64,000 bases of DNA from contig DISK01000006.1 in the NCBI GenBank assembly GCA_002421905.1, forward strand, positions 42,513 to 106,512, in the 5' to 3' direction. A program made the position numbers and the translations under genes. The stretch comes from Micavibrio sp. UBA6212. GTDB lineage: Bacteria; Pseudomonadota; Alphaproteobacteria; Micavibrionales; Micavibrionaceae. Below the pieces are notes generated by a model. The model worked only from the letters and a program-made list of their open reading frames with translations. It had not been told where the DNA came from and made no database searches. The stretch's first letter is position 1. Every line of letters starts with the position of its first letter. Below, one piece after another: positions 35,131-44,323 of this stretch.

Positions 35131-37241
35131 AGACACTGGATTACAACGATCCTGACCTGCCGTCCCGGGATGAGATCAAGGCTGCGATGCTGGCGCGGTT
35201 GCCGGAAGTGTTGCGGCACCTGTTCCCGAACGGCAGGCTGTTGAAACGGGAATTCCAGATCGGCAGCCTACAGGGTGAGAAAGGTCAGAGCCTGCGCATA
35301 TCGATGCAAGGCGATAAAGCCGGGCTGTGGCAGGATTTTGAGAGCGGTCACGGCGGCGATATTTTCGATTTATGGGCGGTGGTGCATAGGTTGTATACAC
35401 AGCGCGATTTTCCGGCGGTGTTGCGATCCTGCGCCGACTGGTTGGGAATGGTGCCGGTTGCCCCGTCATCGTCACTGGCGCGCAGGGAATGGACATACAC
35501 CGATATATCAGGCAAACCGCTGGTCACCGTTAAGCGCACAGACGGTGCAGACGGCAGGAAGTCCTTTTTGCCCTACGATCATATCGCGGGCAAACATTCC
35601 ATGCCGGAGATCAGGCCGCTTTATAAGCTGCCCGGCATCACCGCGAGTGATCGCGTGATTATCACGGAGGGTGAGAAATGTGCTCAAGTTCTTATCGATA
35701 TCGGCATCCCGGCCACGACCGTTATGGGCGGTGCAAATTTTGATCCGGCAAAAACAGATTTCAGCCCACTGGCTGGCAAGGATATTATCATCTGGCCGGA
35801 CAATGATAAAGCCGGGCAAGAATATGTAGAGCGCCTGAAAACAGGCCTTCAATTCGTAAAGCCCCGTAGCCTGCGGGTTATCATCCCGCCTGCCAACAAG
35901 CCGGAGAAATGGGATGCCGCCGATGCGGTACAGGATGGGCTTAATATTCAGACCTTTTTGAATTCCGTACCGCAATCAAAAATCCAACTGCAACGCTACG
36001 AAGCCTTTTCTCTGGCCGAGCTGATCGGCGATAAAAGCCCGATGCCAGACGATCTGATCGCCCCGCGTTTGCTCACGCCCTCAGGCATGCTGGTGATTGG
36101 CGGCGCGCCCAAATCCGGCAAGAGTGATTTTACGCTCTCGCTGCTGACCCATATGGCCGCCGGGCAGCCGTTTCTGAAATTCACACCGCCCAGACCGCTG
36201 CGTGTGTTCGTGCTGCAGGCAGAAATCCAGTATGATTATCTGCGCGAGCGTCTGCAGAAAATGGGGTTGTCCGAGGAAGCCATCCTCAAAGCTGGGAAGA
36301 ACATCCATATTACGCCGCAATTAAAGCTACTGCTGAATGATGACGGCTTGGATATCATCAAAGACCTGATCCATGAGAAGTTTCCCGACGCCCCGCCGGA
36401 TATTATTGTCATCGATCCCATCCGCAATGTCTTTGATGGCGGCCCGGACTTTGGTAATCTCGGTGAAAACGATAATAACGCTATGCTGTTTTTTCTGCAG
36501 CAACGGGTTGAAATGCTTCGCGATATGATCAATCCGGGCGCCGGGATTATCCTCGTCCACCACACCAAGAAAATCAGCAAGGCGATGTTTAAGGATGACC
36601 CGTTTCAGGCTTTAAGCGGTGCAAGTTCACTGCGCAGTTATTATACCAGCGGTATGCTGATCTTCCGCCCGGATGAGGCTATGGATACGAAATCGCTGCA
36701 CTTCGAGCTGCGCAATGGCCCCGGCATTGCCAATATGCATGTGGCCAAACGCGGCGGCGTGTGGACGGAAATTGATCCGAATACCCAGCCGCTGGTGCGC
36801 CAGGATTATTCCAACAAGCTGAAATCCGAACGTCACCGCCAGCACGATCAGATATTGCAACGCCTGCTGGAGGATGCGCAGTTTGATCAAAAGCTCTACA
36901 CAATTGAGAGCTTCAGTGAGGCGTATGAGGATATTGACGGGCTGGGCAGCCAGACGACTATCAAAAAGCGGATCAGCGTTCTCATGGGCAAGGGCTATAT
37001 CAAATGCCTGAAGACCCCGCACCCGCTGACGAAACAAACGGCGGAGCGCAGCAAGTATGGCTATCTGGTCGTTGAGAACATGCAGCTGGGGCAAGATGAA
37101 ATCGATGAAGATACTGGTGAGATTGTGACCTTAGCCATTGCTGTCCTACCCACGCATTATAAGGATGAGGGCTCCGGCGGTGTGCGTCAGGTCGAGAATG
37201 CGCAGAGCTGGGTTTATCATGATGAGGAAAAAGCCAGATGA
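35121..37241 (+). CDS. Toprim/AAA (RepA-like) primase-helicase of element 2
   Basis: The 706-residue protein has an N-terminal primase-like part (GLWQDFESGHGGDIFDLWA), a Toprim domain (VIITEGEKCAQVL, later IIIWPDNDKAGQEY, about residues 180-235) and a RecA-fold ATPase of the AAA_25/RepA type. The ATPase has Walker A GGAPKSGKSDFTLS (about 330), Walker B DIIVIDPIRNVFDGG and the sensor-like GIILVHHTKK. Such proteins drive autonomous replication or copy control of phage satellites and integrative elements. The C-terminal 200 residues include a winged-helix-like segment. A 54-bp internal piece recurs at 58376. Confidence 0.85.
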   Translation: MGLKTLDYNDPDLPSRDEIKAAMLARLPEVLRHLFPNGRLLKREFQIGSLQGEKGQSLRISMQGDKAGLWQDFESGHGGDIFDLWAVVHRLYTQRDFPAVLRSCADWLGMVPVAPSSSLARREWTYTDISGKPLVTVKRTDGADGRKSFLPYDHIAGKHSMPEIRPLYKLPGITASDRVIITEGEKCAQVLIDIGIPATTVMGGANFDPAKTDFSPLAGKDIIIWPDNDKAGQEYVERLKTGLQFVKPRSLRVIIPPANKPEKWDAADAVQDGLNIQTFLNSVPQSKIQLQRYEAFSLAELIGDKSPMPDDLIAPRLLTPSGMLVIGGAPKSGKSDFTLSLLTHMAAGQPFLKFTPPRPLRVFVLQAEIQYDYLRERLQKMGLSEEAILKAGKNIHITPQLKLLLNDDGLDIIKDLIHEKFPDAPPDIIVIDPIRNVFDGGPDFGNLGENDNNAMLFFLQQRVEMLRDMINPGAGIILVHHTKKISKAMFKDDPFQALSGASSLRSYYTSGMLIFRPDEAMDTKSLHFELRNGPGIANMHVAKRGGVWTEIDPNTQPLVRQDYSNKLKSERHRQHDQILQRLLEDAQFDQKLYTIESFSEAYEDIDGLGSQTTIKKRISVLMGKGYIKCLKTPHPLTKQTAERSKYGYLVVENMQLGQDEIDEDTGEIVTLAIAVLPTHYKDEGSGGVRQVENAQSWVYHDEEKAR

Positions 37242-37296
37242 ATCTGCGGCAGATCTGCCGGGCGGTGATATCTGCTTTTGTTTTATTACAAGAACT

Positions 37297-37490
37297 TACG
37301 CGCAGAGCAGAAATTCTGGTACATCTGCATCTGCCGTCTGCATTTCTGGCTATAAGGCTTGGTGTGTATAGGCTTACGGCATATAAGCAGATCTCACTCT
37401 CTCCACCCCTCCCTAAAGGGAGGGGGCGTGGGATACAGATCCACGCACCCCATCCCGGTCGGTTAAGGTTCGATGCCGAGCAGCATATGA
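37297..37490. repeat. Repeat module, left copy (part 1) with perfect hairpin
   Basis: This block is closely similar to 58427-58612. It contains CGCAGAGCAGAAATTCTGGT at the start and a perfect 8-bp hairpin CCCCTCCC-TAAA-GGGAGGGG (37406-37425). The left copy has a 6-bp insertion relative to the right. It lies behind the primase gene and contains no intact gene. Confidence 0.8.
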
Positions 37491-37641
37491 ATAACATCCC
37501 AAAAAAGAATCCGAACTTCTGAATCCGTATGTTTGCTGGGATCCCATTCTTCACTGAAGGTAAAAAAGACAGCGAAATCTGATACACCCAAAAGGATGCA
37601 GGGTTCTCAATCATGTAACGCACTGTATCGTGCCAGGGCAT
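37457..37641 (-). pseudogene. Broken copy of the small gene found intact at 58588
   Basis: Read on the minus strand, one frame gives ILLGVSDFAVFFTFSEEW...IHMLLGIEP and a stop. This aligns with the C-terminus of the 113-residue protein at 58588 (TILGVTNDAAVFTPTENW...IRTLLGIKP). Upstream, the frame is interrupted by TGA and continues only in another frame (MPWHDTVRYMIENP). The first half is missing. It is a frameshifted, shortened relative and not a recent copy. Confidence 0.65.
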
Positions 37642-37703
37642 TTCCTATAGGGGCGGGGAACGCACGGGATTTTTTTAGAGACAGGGCTTTCAACTTAGTG
37701 GAC
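37637..37703. repeat. Repeat module, left copy (part 2)
   Basis: This block, with TATAGGGGCGGGGAACG near its start and CTTTCAACTTAGT at its end, closely matches 58999-59065. It lies just upstream of the broken small gene, as its partner lies upstream of the intact one, so it could be the promoter region of that gene family. Confidence 0.75.
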
Positions 37704-37801
37704 AAAATGGTTTCGGTTAGCAGTTAACTATTTGATTTATATAGAAAACTGCCGAAACGAAATCACAGCTTGGCTGACAGGCGGCATATCCATGAGATAT
37801 T

Positions 37802-39598
37802 TCATTTAGGATCTGTTTTTCTCATACCAGATCCTTCTGGAGGGTAGGATAAAGTATCCTCCAGATCCTTGATCGTTTCAAAATCAAACCGCGGAATTTG
37901 CAGATCATTATTGGCGATCCAGTCTTTGACCTGCTTTTCCGCCGTTTTGGTTTTGGCTTTATCCAATCCCTGATCTTGCGCCATATAGATGGTTTGTGAG
38001 GGGAAAGCAAAGCCACTGCCACTTACGTTCACCACATCGAAAACGCGCAGGTTTAAATCTTCTTGGACTTCAAGAAATTCATTGTAATCATTGGCATGGA
38101 CATAGGCGAAAATTTCGATATCGAGCGAGGATGCACCGAAGCCTAGAAACCTGACCCGCGCCGGATCATCATTCACGCGGGGGTGTGCGTAGAAAATTTT
38201 ACGAAGCTCCACCAGCAAATAACGGATTTGATCAGGGGAGGTTTCATACCGCAGCCCTAAAATATGACGATAGCGGAACATATCACGTAGGGCGTAGTTT
38301 TCGATTTTCTGGGCGGAGAAATCCCCGTTGGGAATTGTGACCACGGTTCTATCCAAAGTGCGGATTCGTGTCGAGCGCATGCCGATTTGCTCAATCGTCC
38401 CCGCGATTTCTCCGACCTGGCAATAATCACCGACACGCACGGGCTGATCGAAGATTACGGTCAAGCTGCCGACTAGATTCTCAATCGTCTTTTGTGCCCC
38501 TAACGCTAAAGCTAGACCCCCGATCCCAAGAGCGGCCAATCCGGTTGTGACATCCACACCGATAATATCAAGCACGAAAATACAGCCGACACCAATCAAA
38601 ACAAATTTGGCGACGCGCCGGAAAAACAGTACGGCGGATAGGCGCCCTGTATCGCCGCGATACCGTGTCCGGTGGATCCCCACTTCTGCAAAAACATTCA
38701 CCAGCCGCCAAAGTAAAAGAACGAAAGCAATCCAGGCGACAATTACGGTGATTTCTGAAAAATTCTGCCGCGCGATAATCGAAATGCCCATCTTTTGCGT
38801 GCTGGTAGAAAACAACCATGCGGCGGAAAACAGGCAGAATGGAAGCGCGAACGCCTCGACCAATCCGGTATGGCGGTTCGGCCAAAATTTATGCACGATC
38901 CTGCGCATAATAAAAATGCCGATTTTTGCGGTCAACCAAGCGACCAGAAAAGACAAAGGAATTAGGATAGCGATCATCAGCCAATGAGCATAGGAGACAC
39001 CGTCCCATTTGTTTTCTAACAAAACACGCGGGAAATATTTTTCAAGCCTACTGATATCTGCAATATCCAGCGTATCGGGCACTTTTCCCAGAGTTTGCGC
39101 TGAAAAAAGCCAGATTGGGCCATGTTCTGCTTGCTCTACCCGTTCAAGCAGAACAGGCACGGTTTCGCCCTCCAGTATAAAACTGCCTGCCTTATCAAGG
39201 TTATCTTCCAGAAAGTCATCTGCTCGACCGGATGGCTTGTCGCTGAAGAAATTGTTAGGCAATAACGTTCCGTTAAAATTTAAGAGCCTTTGGAAGTTTC
39301 TAGCAATCTCGGCAGCTTTTTCATCCCGTTTGCGCTTTGGGACATAGCTTAGATCAAAATACTGTGCGGCTTTTTCGTAATTTTCCCGGGCGATAGCCTC
39401 CACATAACCTTGGATCGTACCGCGCGGTGTCGATCGTCCCAGTGGATCTTGGGAGATTTGCGTCACTTCTTCGGGTGCGGCCTGTGTATTTACGGCCTGT
39501 AAAGAATCCGTTATCTGGGCATAAGCGAGTGTCGGGTATATTTGTCCGCATAGGAATGCTAGTAACAAAAGAAGAAATGTTCGTTTTATTTTTATCAT
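37802..39598 (-). CDS. MscS-type mechanosensitive channel with large N-terminal domain
   Basis: The 598-residue protein (ATG 39598) has a signal peptide (MIKIKRTFLLLLLAFLCGQIYPTLAYAQ), a periplasmic domain of about 170 residues, several membrane segments and the MscS core GLAALGIGGLALALGAQKTIENLVGS followed by DQPVRVGDYCQVGEIAGTIEQIGMRSTRIR. It probably releases solutes on hypo-osmotic shock. The start lies one base after the stop of the lipoprotein gene, so both are in one operon with DUF4105 and NDH-2 genes. Confidence 0.88.
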   Translation of the reverse strand: MIKIKRTFLLLLLAFLCGQIYPTLAYAQITDSLQAVNTQAAPEEVTQISQDPLGRSTPRGTIQGYVEAIARENYEKAAQYFDLSYVPKRKRDEKAAEIARNFQRLLNFNGTLLPNNFFSDKPSGRADDFLEDNLDKAGSFILEGETVPVLLERVEQAEHGPIWLFSAQTLGKVPDTLDIADISRLEKYFPRVLLENKWDGVSYAHWLMIAILIPLSFLVAWLTAKIGIFIMRRIVHKFWPNRHTGLVEAFALPFCLFSAAWLFSTSTQKMGISIIARQNFSEITVIVAWIAFVLLLWRLVNVFAEVGIHRTRYRGDTGRLSAVLFFRRVAKFVLIGVGCIFVLDIIGVDVTTGLAALGIGGLALALGAQKTIENLVGSLTVIFDQPVRVGDYCQVGEIAGTIEQIGMRSTRIRTLDRTVVTIPNGDFSAQKIENYALRDMFRYRHILGLRYETSPDQIRYLLVELRKIFYAHPRVNDDPARVRFLGFGASSLDIEIFAYVHANDYNEFLEVQEDLNLRVFDVVNVSGSGFAFPSQTIYMAQDQGLDKAKTKTAEKQVKDWIANNDLQIPRFDFETIKDLEDTLSYPPEGSGMRKTDPK

Positions 39599-39599
39599 A

Positions 39600-40919
39600 T
39601 TAACTATCTTCTGAAGGTTTGGCCGTTTTAGCGGGCAGCCCTTCAATCTCCATCCATTTACAGGTTTTCTCGATCAAAGGCGATGGGTTATTACGGTGCA
39701 TGCCGTTTGCAATCAGTGTAATAACACGGTCGTCCTCAATATAACCGTTGTGAGCCAGTGCGGGGTTGGCAAAAGAAAGTGTCCCGAATACATCTTGTTC
39801 CGGGGCAACATTTAGGCTCACATTCACAACGGAAGGGCAAATCCGGCTGTCGATATACTTTTGCGCGAAATTCGTTGGTATAGGATAAGACAAAATATCG
39901 TTGGGGTCGCTAAAGGCCACGATGTTCATTTTTTTCATGACACGCTGCTCCCCGTATTTGCCTCCCGCGCTGCAATATGCGGACTGATCCTCCGGAACAT
40001 CAGGCGCATTACGTCCCATTTGCAATAAAGGAAGCTGGTTCGCCATCATAAAAACTGTAAATTCCTTCTGTCTGACCTTGCGTGCGATTTCGCTCTGGCG
40101 CAGATTTTTATTGGGGGTCGTCTTGCGGGAAGCGAAATTCTGGATCGTATCAATCGTAATTCGGCTGCCTAGGGAATGCGTCACAAAGAAATGATCATCT
40201 TGTAAAATGCTGGCGAATGTCGAACCTTTCCATGCGGCACAGCTATGCGCACCGCTTTCCGGCAAAGTGTCCCATTCATCGGCAAGCATCCAGCAGACGG
40301 ATTCTTCAATGGCCTTGGTAATTTTCTCATAGCCGTTACCGTTATAAATCAGCATATCGGGCACGGTAGCGTTCATAAAACTTTTAAGGGATCCGTTCAG
40401 ATTGCTGCGCGGCAAGCCTTCAGTATTGGCGGAATCGGCGGCCAAAGCTTCTTTTTGCGGGGTTGTGATCGGCGACCAGGTCAGCTCGTAAAATATCAGC
40501 TCTCGCGTTTGCTCGTCGTTCATATGGCGTGTGATATGAAGCTCTCCCAGAACGTGATCCTCATCGCCCCATTCAATCTCATCGCTATCCAGCCTGATCG
40601 TTTTTACGATTTCATCAGTTTTGTTAAGGTTTAGCGTATCATAGAGCTTTTTCTGGAAACGGTTGGAATATCCTGGCAAATGGGTGCTAATCCCATGCAC
40701 CATTAAAACTTTCGTGACCTTTTTCGAATGTGTCTCTTGCGATTCAAGGCTTTGTGTCACGCCGTTAAATTCCGCACCGGCGATTTCACATTGTCTGCTA
40801 TCTTCTTCTTTTCGCTCCAAAACCGCTTCGGTCACACCTTTGGCGATAGAACTGCAGCCCGAGAGCGGGAATAACAGCAGCGGCAAAACGGCCAAAAGAA
40901 TAAGTTTATTTTTGATCAT
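39600..40919 (-). CDS. Lipoprotein with alpha/beta-hydrolase-like motifs
   Basis: This 439-residue protein has a lipoprotein signal peptide with lipobox PLSGC (Cys at about residue 22). Two motifs fit an alpha/beta hydrolase: VLMVHGISTHLPGY (oxyanion region) and FFVTHSLGSRITID, a THSLG nucleophile elbow in place of the usual GxSxG. The substrate is unknown; lipids or peptides are possible. It overlaps the DUF4105 gene by 14 bp and is followed by the MscS gene after one base. It is probably an envelope protein working with these neighbours. Confidence 0.7.
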   Translation of the reverse strand: MIKNKLILLAVLPLLLFPLSGCSSIAKGVTEAVLERKEEDSRQCEIAGAEFNGVTQSLESQETHSKKVTKVLMVHGISTHLPGYSNRFQKKLYDTLNLNKTDEIVKTIRLDSDEIEWGDEDHVLGELHITRHMNDEQTRELIFYELTWSPITTPQKEALAADSANTEGLPRSNLNGSLKSFMNATVPDMLIYNGNGYEKITKAIEESVCWMLADEWDTLPESGAHSCAAWKGSTFASILQDDHFFVTHSLGSRITIDTIQNFASRKTTPNKNLRQSEIARKVRQKEFTVFMMANQLPLLQMGRNAPDVPEDQSAYCSAGGKYGEQRVMKKMNIVAFSDPNDILSYPIPTNFAQKYIDSRICPSVVNVSLNVAPEQDVFGTLSFANPALAHNGYIEDDRVITLIANGMHRNNPSPLIEKTCKWMEIEGLPAKTAKPSEDS

Positions 40920-41976
40920 CGGGGAAATCCTTTACAGGTTGACGAATAAATTCAGAAAAATCAATGCCGCTTTCAGGGGCGTAACCTTGCGCAGAGGCCG
41001 AGATATGGGCGCGGGATTGCAGCTCTTCAAAGCTTAAATCATGGCCAAAACCGCCCAGATCGTAAATATAAGACGGCAAAAGTCCGGAGAACAGAACGCG
41101 GTAATCCGCCGGAAGACCAGGCACAAACGTCTTGATCATCTGATAGGGAACGGTCGTACAATTTTCAGTAATCGTGTTGTAAAACTCCGGATTATCGCGC
41201 AATGCGTTGCCGCGCCGGACATAGGATAAAAACAGCGCACGGCGTTGTTCCGCGTTCATATGAATGCGGTAAAGACTAACATCTTCTTTACGAATATTGG
41301 TACGCAGATAAATCATATCCCGCTCTTGCCCGGCCAATAGCGCCAACTCATATTGTTTGAAAAACCCGGCAATGGGTGAATATTCTTCATCATGCTCCTT
41401 GCGGATGCTCACGGAAAAAACCACATGGCGACCATCATCAAAGCCAAAGCTGACCAACGTATGAGCGATAAGAGGGCTTGACCAGCTGCTTAAGAACAAA
41501 TCGACGGAGTCAAGGCTCTCCAGATCATACGCTTGCGTAGCCCATTTTTGATCGTACTCTTTGTCCGATCCATGCCATGTAAAGTCGCGAATATTATACA
41601 GTGTAACGATGTTGCCGTTTACATCGCCATGCACCGTTCTACTCAACTCGTCTTTCCAGATACGATCATTGGAGGGCGCAATTACCATCCACCAAAGGGT
41701 CGTCAAAACAAAGGCTACAGACAATGCTATTCTTGAGCGCCAGCGTTTGCGGGTAAAATCAGCGACGATAACGCCAAGGCCGAACAACCCACCAAAAATC
41801 AGGATATATATTTTTATGATTTCCGAAACGGGAAGCGTGTACCACCACGCGGCTCCTATCAGCAAGCATATGGCTGCTAATAATAAGATGCGCAGTACTG
41901 CTATCAGCAAAACCGTGACTTTTTTTAAGTTATGCAGGCACGGCTTTTGGATAATATGCGTTTGTTCATAGATCAC
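40906..41976 (-). CDS. DUF4105 (Lnb N-terminal-like) membrane protein
   Basis: This 356-residue protein has about three N-terminal membrane segments (VLLIAVLRILLLAAICLLIGAAW, IYILIFGGLFGLGVIVA, IALSVAFVLTTLWWMVI). A periplasmic DUF4105 domain follows, with RDFTWHGSDKEYDQKW, the conserved FYNTITENCTT and PADYRVLFSGLLPSY. DUF4105 proteins carry a papain-like Cys (in NCTT) and are suspected envelope hydrolases or transferases. The gene overlaps both neighbours (4 bp with NDH-2, 14 bp with the lipoprotein gene). Confidence 0.8.
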   Translation of the reverse strand: MIYEQTHIIQKPCLHNLKKVTVLLIAVLRILLLAAICLLIGAAWWYTLPVSEIIKIYILIFGGLFGLGVIVADFTRKRWRSRIALSVAFVLTTLWWMVIAPSNDRIWKDELSRTVHGDVNGNIVTLYNIRDFTWHGSDKEYDQKWATQAYDLESLDSVDLFLSSWSSPLIAHTLVSFGFDDGRHVVFSVSIRKEHDEEYSPIAGFFKQYELALLAGQERDMIYLRTNIRKEDVSLYRIHMNAEQRRALFLSYVRRGNALRDNPEFYNTITENCTTVPYQMIKTFVPGLPADYRVLFSGLLPSYIYDLGGFGHDLSFEELQSRAHISASAQGYAPESGIDFSEFIRQPVKDFPDDQK

Positions 41977-43262
41977 TTCAGCTCCACGCTATCATTTTTT
42001 TTAACCGTAATCAGGCGGACACTGCGCGCTTTGGTAAAATACGCCCAGAACCAGTCTCCGGCGACCATCATCCTGTTTCTAAAACCGACCAGAGGCATCA
42101 GGTGAACCAGCCCCCATAACGACCAGGCAAGACGTCCTGTAAACGTCCATGACCCAACTTTGCCAACGGCCTTGCCACGTCCGATCGTTGCCATGATCCC
42201 GTAATCCTTGTACGCAAACGGTTCGGGAGCGGGCTTGTTTTGCAGTCTGCTTTCGATCAAACGGGCTACATAGTGCCCTTGTCGTTCGGCAGCAGGAGCC
42301 AGTCCGGGGACGGCCACACCGTTTTTATCGGTAAGATGAGCCGTATCACCAATGACAAAGACATCATCATGCCCCGGGAGGGATAAATCGGGATTGACCA
42401 GAACGCGTCCGGCTCTGTCACACTCTGCCTTCAGCCACTCAGCCGCAGGGGAAGCCTTAACGCCCGCCGACCAGATAATGGTGCGCGCCGGGATAAACTC
42501 TTCACCAATATAAACGCCTTCCGCCGTGCAATTCGTCACGGCCTGGCCGGTTCTGACCTCAACGCCCAGATCCTGTAAATCCTGCAAAGCGCGCTGCGAT
42601 AAATGATCCGGGAAAGGCGCCAGCGCTTTTGGCCCGGCCTCAATGAGCAAAATTCTGGCGCTGTCCGTTCGAATTCGCCGGAATTCGCCGGGCAATGTAT
42701 GGCGCGCAAGTTCGGCAATCGCACCTGCCATCTCAACACCTGTCGGTCCGCCGCCAACGATTACAAAAGTCAGAAGTGCTTTCTGACTGTCAGAATCACT
42801 ACTGGTTTCTGCTTCCTCAAAAGCATCCAGCAATCGTCCGCGCAAGGATAAAGCATCTTCTATGGATTTTAGTCCTGGCGCAAAGGACGCCCATTCGTTA
42901 TGACCGAAATAGGTATGGGTCGCGCCTGTGGCGACAATGAGATAATCATAAGCCAGATCGCCTTTCGGCCCGTAAATCACTTTTTTATCGGGATCAATGC
43001 CGCTGACTTCCGCTAACGCCGTAGTGCAGTTCTTCTGCCCGCGCAAAATAAGACGCGTGGGCTGCGCGATTTGAGCAGGAGATAAAGCAGCCGTTGCCAC
43101 CTGATAGAGCAACGGCTGGAAGATATGGTGATTGCGGCGGTCGATGAGGATAATATCGGCATCCGCATCGGCCAGATTCTTAGTAGCTGCAAGGCCGGCA
43201 AACCCGGCGCCTATAATTGCAACGCACGGACGCTTGTCTTGCTTTGATGGTTCCAGAGGCAT
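41973..43262 (-). CDS. ndh: Type II NADH dehydrogenase (NDH-2)
   Basis: The 429-residue flavoprotein has an FAD-binding GxGxxG (VAIIGAGFAGLAATKNL), an NADH-binding motif (FVIVGGGPTGVEMAGAIAEL) and the FAD-contact motif DVFVIGDTAHL. The C-terminal part (WSLWGLVHLMPLVGFRNRMMV) is amphipathic for membrane attachment. It passes electrons from NADH to quinone without pumping protons. In this cluster it may dispose of excess reducing power along with PHB synthesis. It lies 25 bp after the phasin-like gene and overlaps the DUF4105 gene by 4 bp. Confidence 0.92.
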   Translation of the reverse strand: MPLEPSKQDKRPCVAIIGAGFAGLAATKNLADADADIILIDRRNHHIFQPLLYQVATAALSPAQIAQPTRLILRGQKNCTTALAEVSGIDPDKKVIYGPKGDLAYDYLIVATGATHTYFGHNEWASFAPGLKSIEDALSLRGRLLDAFEEAETSSDSDSQKALLTFVIVGGGPTGVEMAGAIAELARHTLPGEFRRIRTDSARILLIEAGPKALAPFPDHLSQRALQDLQDLGVEVRTGQAVTNCTAEGVYIGEEFIPARTIIWSAGVKASPAAEWLKAECDRAGRVLVNPDLSLPGHDDVFVIGDTAHLTDKNGVAVPGLAPAAERQGHYVARLIESRLQNKPAPEPFAYKDYGIMATIGRGKAVGKVGSWTFTGRLAWSLWGLVHLMPLVGFRNRMMVAGDWFWAYFTKARSVRLITVKKNDSVELK

Positions 43263-43287
43263 TGTTTACAAACATTCGTATCTTTAA

Positions 43288-43545
43288 TTATTTTGAGGGT
43301 GAGGCCTTTTTAACGCTACCACCCGTGATTTTCACATAGTCCTGAAGAATATTGTTGTTATGCGCGACCTGATTTTGAATGATTTTTGACCACAAATCAT
43401 ACTGCTCTTTCTGGAAGTTCATATTTTTCTCCACAAGGCTGGTCAGAAACGCGCTTTGCTCCTTGCCAAATTCCTGCAATTTCTTCTGGGTTTCTTGAAG
43501 GTTTTCGCCCAAGGCGAAGATATCGTCTTTTTGTTGTGCACTCAT
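43288..43545 (-). CDS. Phasin-like small protein
   Basis: From ATG 43545 (GGAAAG ribosome binding site) this gives 85 residues: MSAQQKDDIFALGENLQETQKKLQEF..., with FQKEQYDLWSKIIQNQVAHNNNIL in the centre and a basic tail. The pattern fits short phasins that coat polyhydroxyalkanoate granules, and PhaB and PhaC are encoded nearby. The protein at 8603 is its relative. A longer frame from ATG 43584 exists but lacks a good ribosome binding site. Confidence 0.68.
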   Translation of the reverse strand: MSAQQKDDIFALGENLQETQKKLQEFGKEQSAFLTSLVEKNMNFQKEQYDLWSKIIQNQVAHNNNILQDYVKITGGSVKKASPSK

Positions 43546-43593
43546 TTTAGTCTTTCCTTTCGGTTGGAGGTTAAAAGTTTCCAAAGGCCTTTG

Positions 43594-43845
43594 TTACAAA
43601 GCACCCTTAATTCGTTTATAGGCATTTTTCAGTTCTTCACCCACTATGCCGAAAGCACTTGTAATATCCTGCCCACTTTTTGCGAGATCGGCGTCTTTAT
43701 AAAACTTTTCCCATTTCTCTTCCAGCTCATGCCACTCATCCTGAAGGTCTTTCGAACCTAAATGGATTTTCAGCCGCGTTTCATCACGCAGCTCCAAAAT
43801 CTCGTTCAGAAGATTCTTATATTTTTTATGATCCGTATCAGTCAT
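43594..43845 (-). CDS. Small coiled-coil hypothetical protein in PHB cluster
   Basis: This 83-residue charged helical protein (KYKNLLNEILELRDETRLKIHLGSKDLQDEWHELEEKWEKF) has two long helices. The start overlaps the Ohr/OsmC stop by 4 bp. It might be a granule-associated or stress protein. I do not recognise a named family. Confidence 0.7.
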   Translation of the reverse strand: MTDTDHKKYKNLLNEILELRDETRLKIHLGSKDLQDEWHELEEKWEKFYKDADLAKSGQDITSAFGIVGEELKNAYKRIKGAL

Positions 43846-44312
43846 GCTTTTTGTCCTTTATAATTTAAACCCAATGTTTGAGAAAACGGCTTGCCTTGCG
43901 TATTCAAAACAACATCAATATTGCCTTTGATTGCGTTAGAGTATGGACAAACGGCATGTGCCGCCTGAACCAGCTCCTCGGCATCTCTCTGGCTTAAGCC
44001 GTGAATAATCGTCGTCAAGCTCACTGCCAGATCGAATCCTTCCTGATCGTTAGCGTGAAGGGAAATATCTGCTATCACGCTGACATCTGCATCCTTTATT
44101 TGTATTTTCTGTTTTTTGGCCAAGTGAATGACTGCATTTTCAAAGCATGCAGCGTATCCGGCTGCAAAAAGTTGCTCGGGATTAGTAGCATCGCCCTTAC
44201 CACCCATTTCCTTCGGTATTGCTAAAGCAAGATCAAGGAGACCGTCGCTGCTTTTGACGTGCCCGTGCCTTCCTTCTGTGGCGATAACTTGTGTTTTATA
44301 AAGGGCAGACAT
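43842..44312 (-). CDS. Ohr/OsmC-family organic hydroperoxide reductase
   Basis: The 156-residue protein has the two redox cysteines of Ohr: Cys in YAACFENAVIHLAKK and Cys in HAVCPYSNAIKGNIDV, with the family start MSALYKTQVIATEGRHGHV. It reduces organic hydroperoxides using a lipoyl or thiol donor. It lies 11 bp after phaB and overlaps the small coiled-coil gene by 4 bp. Confidence 0.9.
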   Translation of the reverse strand: MSALYKTQVIATEGRHGHVKSSDGLLDLALAIPKEMGGKGDATNPEQLFAAGYAACFENAVIHLAKKQKIQIKDADVSVIADISLHANDQEGFDLAVSLTTIIHGLSQRDAEELVQAAHAVCPYSNAIKGNIDVVLNTQGKPFSQTLGLNYKGQKA

Positions 44313-44323
44313 TATATTTTCTC

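Noticed and set aside
37000..37641. A 213-codon minus-strand frame across the primase end and repeat block
   Set aside because: It runs antisense through the primase and the GC-rich repeat, with Arg/Pro-rich low-quality translation; only the other frame at 37457-37641 shows homology.
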